Assembly: GCA_020850315.1 (NCBI GenBank)
Contig: JADZEY010000060.1
Location: 1 to 64,000, forward strand
Length of the DNA stretch: 64,000 nt
Direction: 5' to 3'
Source of the DNA: Armatimonadota bacterium
GTDB lineage: Bacteria; Bacteroidota; Ignavibacteria; OLB7
Shown in pieces: positions 62,821 through 64,000 of the stretch; the first letter of the stretch is position 1; every line of letters begins with the position of its first letter. Both the position numbers and the translations under genes were made by a program. The notes beneath the pieces are model-generated. The model ran no database searches and was not told where the DNA came from. It was given only the letters and a program-made list of their open reading frames with translations.

Positions 62821-64000
62821 CCGACCGGGCGGCGGTGGTGGCGGCGCATCGCCACCGGAAGGGGGAGCGGACCAATTCATGCCGCCAAAATTACGGATGC
62901 TGTAGGTGAACGTCAGCAGCGCGTAACGCCCCAGCACGGTTGACTTCACATCCTCGATGTAGGCATCGTTCACCGTGCGGGAGACACTGGTGTTCTGGTT
63001 CAGAATGTCGTTGACCGACAGCCGCAACTCACCCCGATTTTCCGGCAAAAATTTCACCCCCATGCTGGCATTCCAGAGCAGGTAGTCGCCGTTGTTTCCT
63101 TCGGCCAGGCCGTTGTTCAGTTGGTGGGTGATGTCGCTTCCTATCACCAAATTCTCGAACAGCGTCCAGCTTAGCCGCGCCCGGGCGATGTTGTTGGTGT
63201 ACTCGGTGTTCTGATCCTGGCGAACTGAGTTGCGAACAAGATTTCCGGTGAAATTATTGGAGATAGTGAAGTCCAAATCCTCGCTGATATTGCTGCTGAG
63301 CACCACACCAAATCCTGCCGTTGGCGCGTGGGCATCGTTCTGGACGTTGTTGATAATGCCAGGGGTGCGGGTGTAGTTGGCCGAGAGGAACAAGTTAAGA
63401 TTCGATTTTAGGAAGCCCAGGGGGAAGCCGTAGCTAACAAACGACCGTGCGCTGATATATCCATCCAGATTCACTGGCTGGGTTAGCTGGGCCCCGCGCT
63501 GCACCAACACACCATTTGCCAGCGTTGTGTCCTGGGCTGGGATAATCGTTTGGTTGCCGATGTAGCTGCTGGTAATGCTTCCCCCCAACATTGCAAAGAA
63601 GTTGCTGGCCGATGGGATGTTGGTGGAGGAGTAGCGCATGAACAAGTTGTGCTGGTAACTTTCCTGAAGCAATGAGTTCCCAGTGCTGAGAAGCAACGGG
63701 TTCGTGTTGTTCAGCACCGTTTGCAGCTGATCCACCGCCGGGGTGTTGACCGAAGTGCGGTAGCTTAACCGAAGGCTTGCATCGCGCGAGAAGCTGTACC
63801 GAACCGAGGCGGTGGGAAGCAAATCGCCATAGGTGCGCTCAACCGTTGATGGCAGCGGAAACCGGTCATCGTACGTGAAGCCAGACCACTGGTAGGAAGC
63901 ACCTGTGCTGAGCTCCCACACCGAGTCGCGATACTGATATGTCACCCCCGCAGTGTGGGCGGTTGTGCGTGATTCGGAGCGGCTGCTTAGGCTGGAGTCA
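62818..64000 (-). CDS. Outer-membrane beta-barrel protein, TonB-dependent-receptor-like (partial, continues past window end)
   Basis: Long barrel sequence (RYSFSRDASLRLSYRTSVNTPAVDQLQTVLNNTNPLLLSTGNSLLQESYQHNLFMRY ... FLPENRGELRLSVNDILNQNTSVSRTVNDAYIEDVKSTVLGRYALLTFTYSIRNF). No in-frame stop before the window edge. Confidence 0.85.
   Translation of the reverse strand, partial: DSSLSSRSESRTTAHTAGVTYQYRDSVWELSTGASYQWSGFTYDDRFPLPSTVERTYGDLLPTASVRYSFSRDASLRLSYRTSVNTPAVDQLQTVLNNTNPLLLSTGNSLLQESYQHNLFMRYSSTNIPSASNFFAMLGGSITSSYIGNQTIIPAQDTTLANGVLVQRGAQLTQPVNLDGYISARSFVSYGFPLGFLKSNLNLFLSANYTRTPGIINNVQNDAHAPTAGFGVVLSSNISEDLDFTISNNFTGNLVRNSVRQDQNTEYTNNIARARLSWTLFENLVIGSDITHQLNNGLAEGNNGDYLLWNASMGVKFLPENRGELRLSVNDILNQNTSVSRTVNDAYIEDVKSTVLGRYALLTFTYSIRNFGGMNWSAPPSGGDAPPPPPPGR

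Overview
This is a 64 kb window from a GC-rich, gene-dense bacterial chromosome. A T9SS-type C-terminal sorting domain, many outer-membrane beta-barrels and lipoprotein signals, and the overall gene style suggest Bacteroidota, Chlorobi or Kapabacteria; that lineage is inferred, not proven. I see no CRISPR array, rRNA, tRNA or intact transposon. The first ~0.7 kb is AT-rich and carries a truncated C5-DNA methyltransferase.

Main content: a fused E1 alpha/beta 2-oxoacid dehydrogenase; a three-gene locus of beta-barrel, 1989-aa giant secreted protein and FN3 protein; a vanadium-haloperoxidase/PAP2-like protein; a RodZ-like HTH protein; a TPR-LuxR regulator; an RND tripartite pump; an acyl-CoA dehydrogenase; an ECF sigma factor with a Cys-rich tail next to a CopZ-like chaperone and a CopA-like ATPase; a NatAB-like ABC exporter; a NifU-domain protein; RidA; a metallophosphoesterase; pgi; a SurA/PpiC-type PPIase; a T9SS cargo protein; a Rieske / haem-porin / cytochrome cluster; an AAA-BTAD-like regulator; an NrdJ class II ribonucleotide reductase interrupted by a ~478-aa LAGLIDADG intein; a SWIM-SNF2 helicase; a GDSL hydrolase; an M14 carboxypeptidase; and a partial TonB-receptor-like beta-barrel.

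Intergenic regions carry several dispersed repeat families: CACAGAG-type composite elements (4 copies), heptanucleotide tandem arrays (3 loci), 'GTAGGCGCGGG...GAGCCTGCGC' dyads, and one CTTCGRCAAGCTCAGG-type element. The best candidates for something undescribed are the 3.15-13.0 kb three-gene surface module, the monohaem porin / Rieske cluster at 43.5-47.2 kb, and the composite repeat elements.
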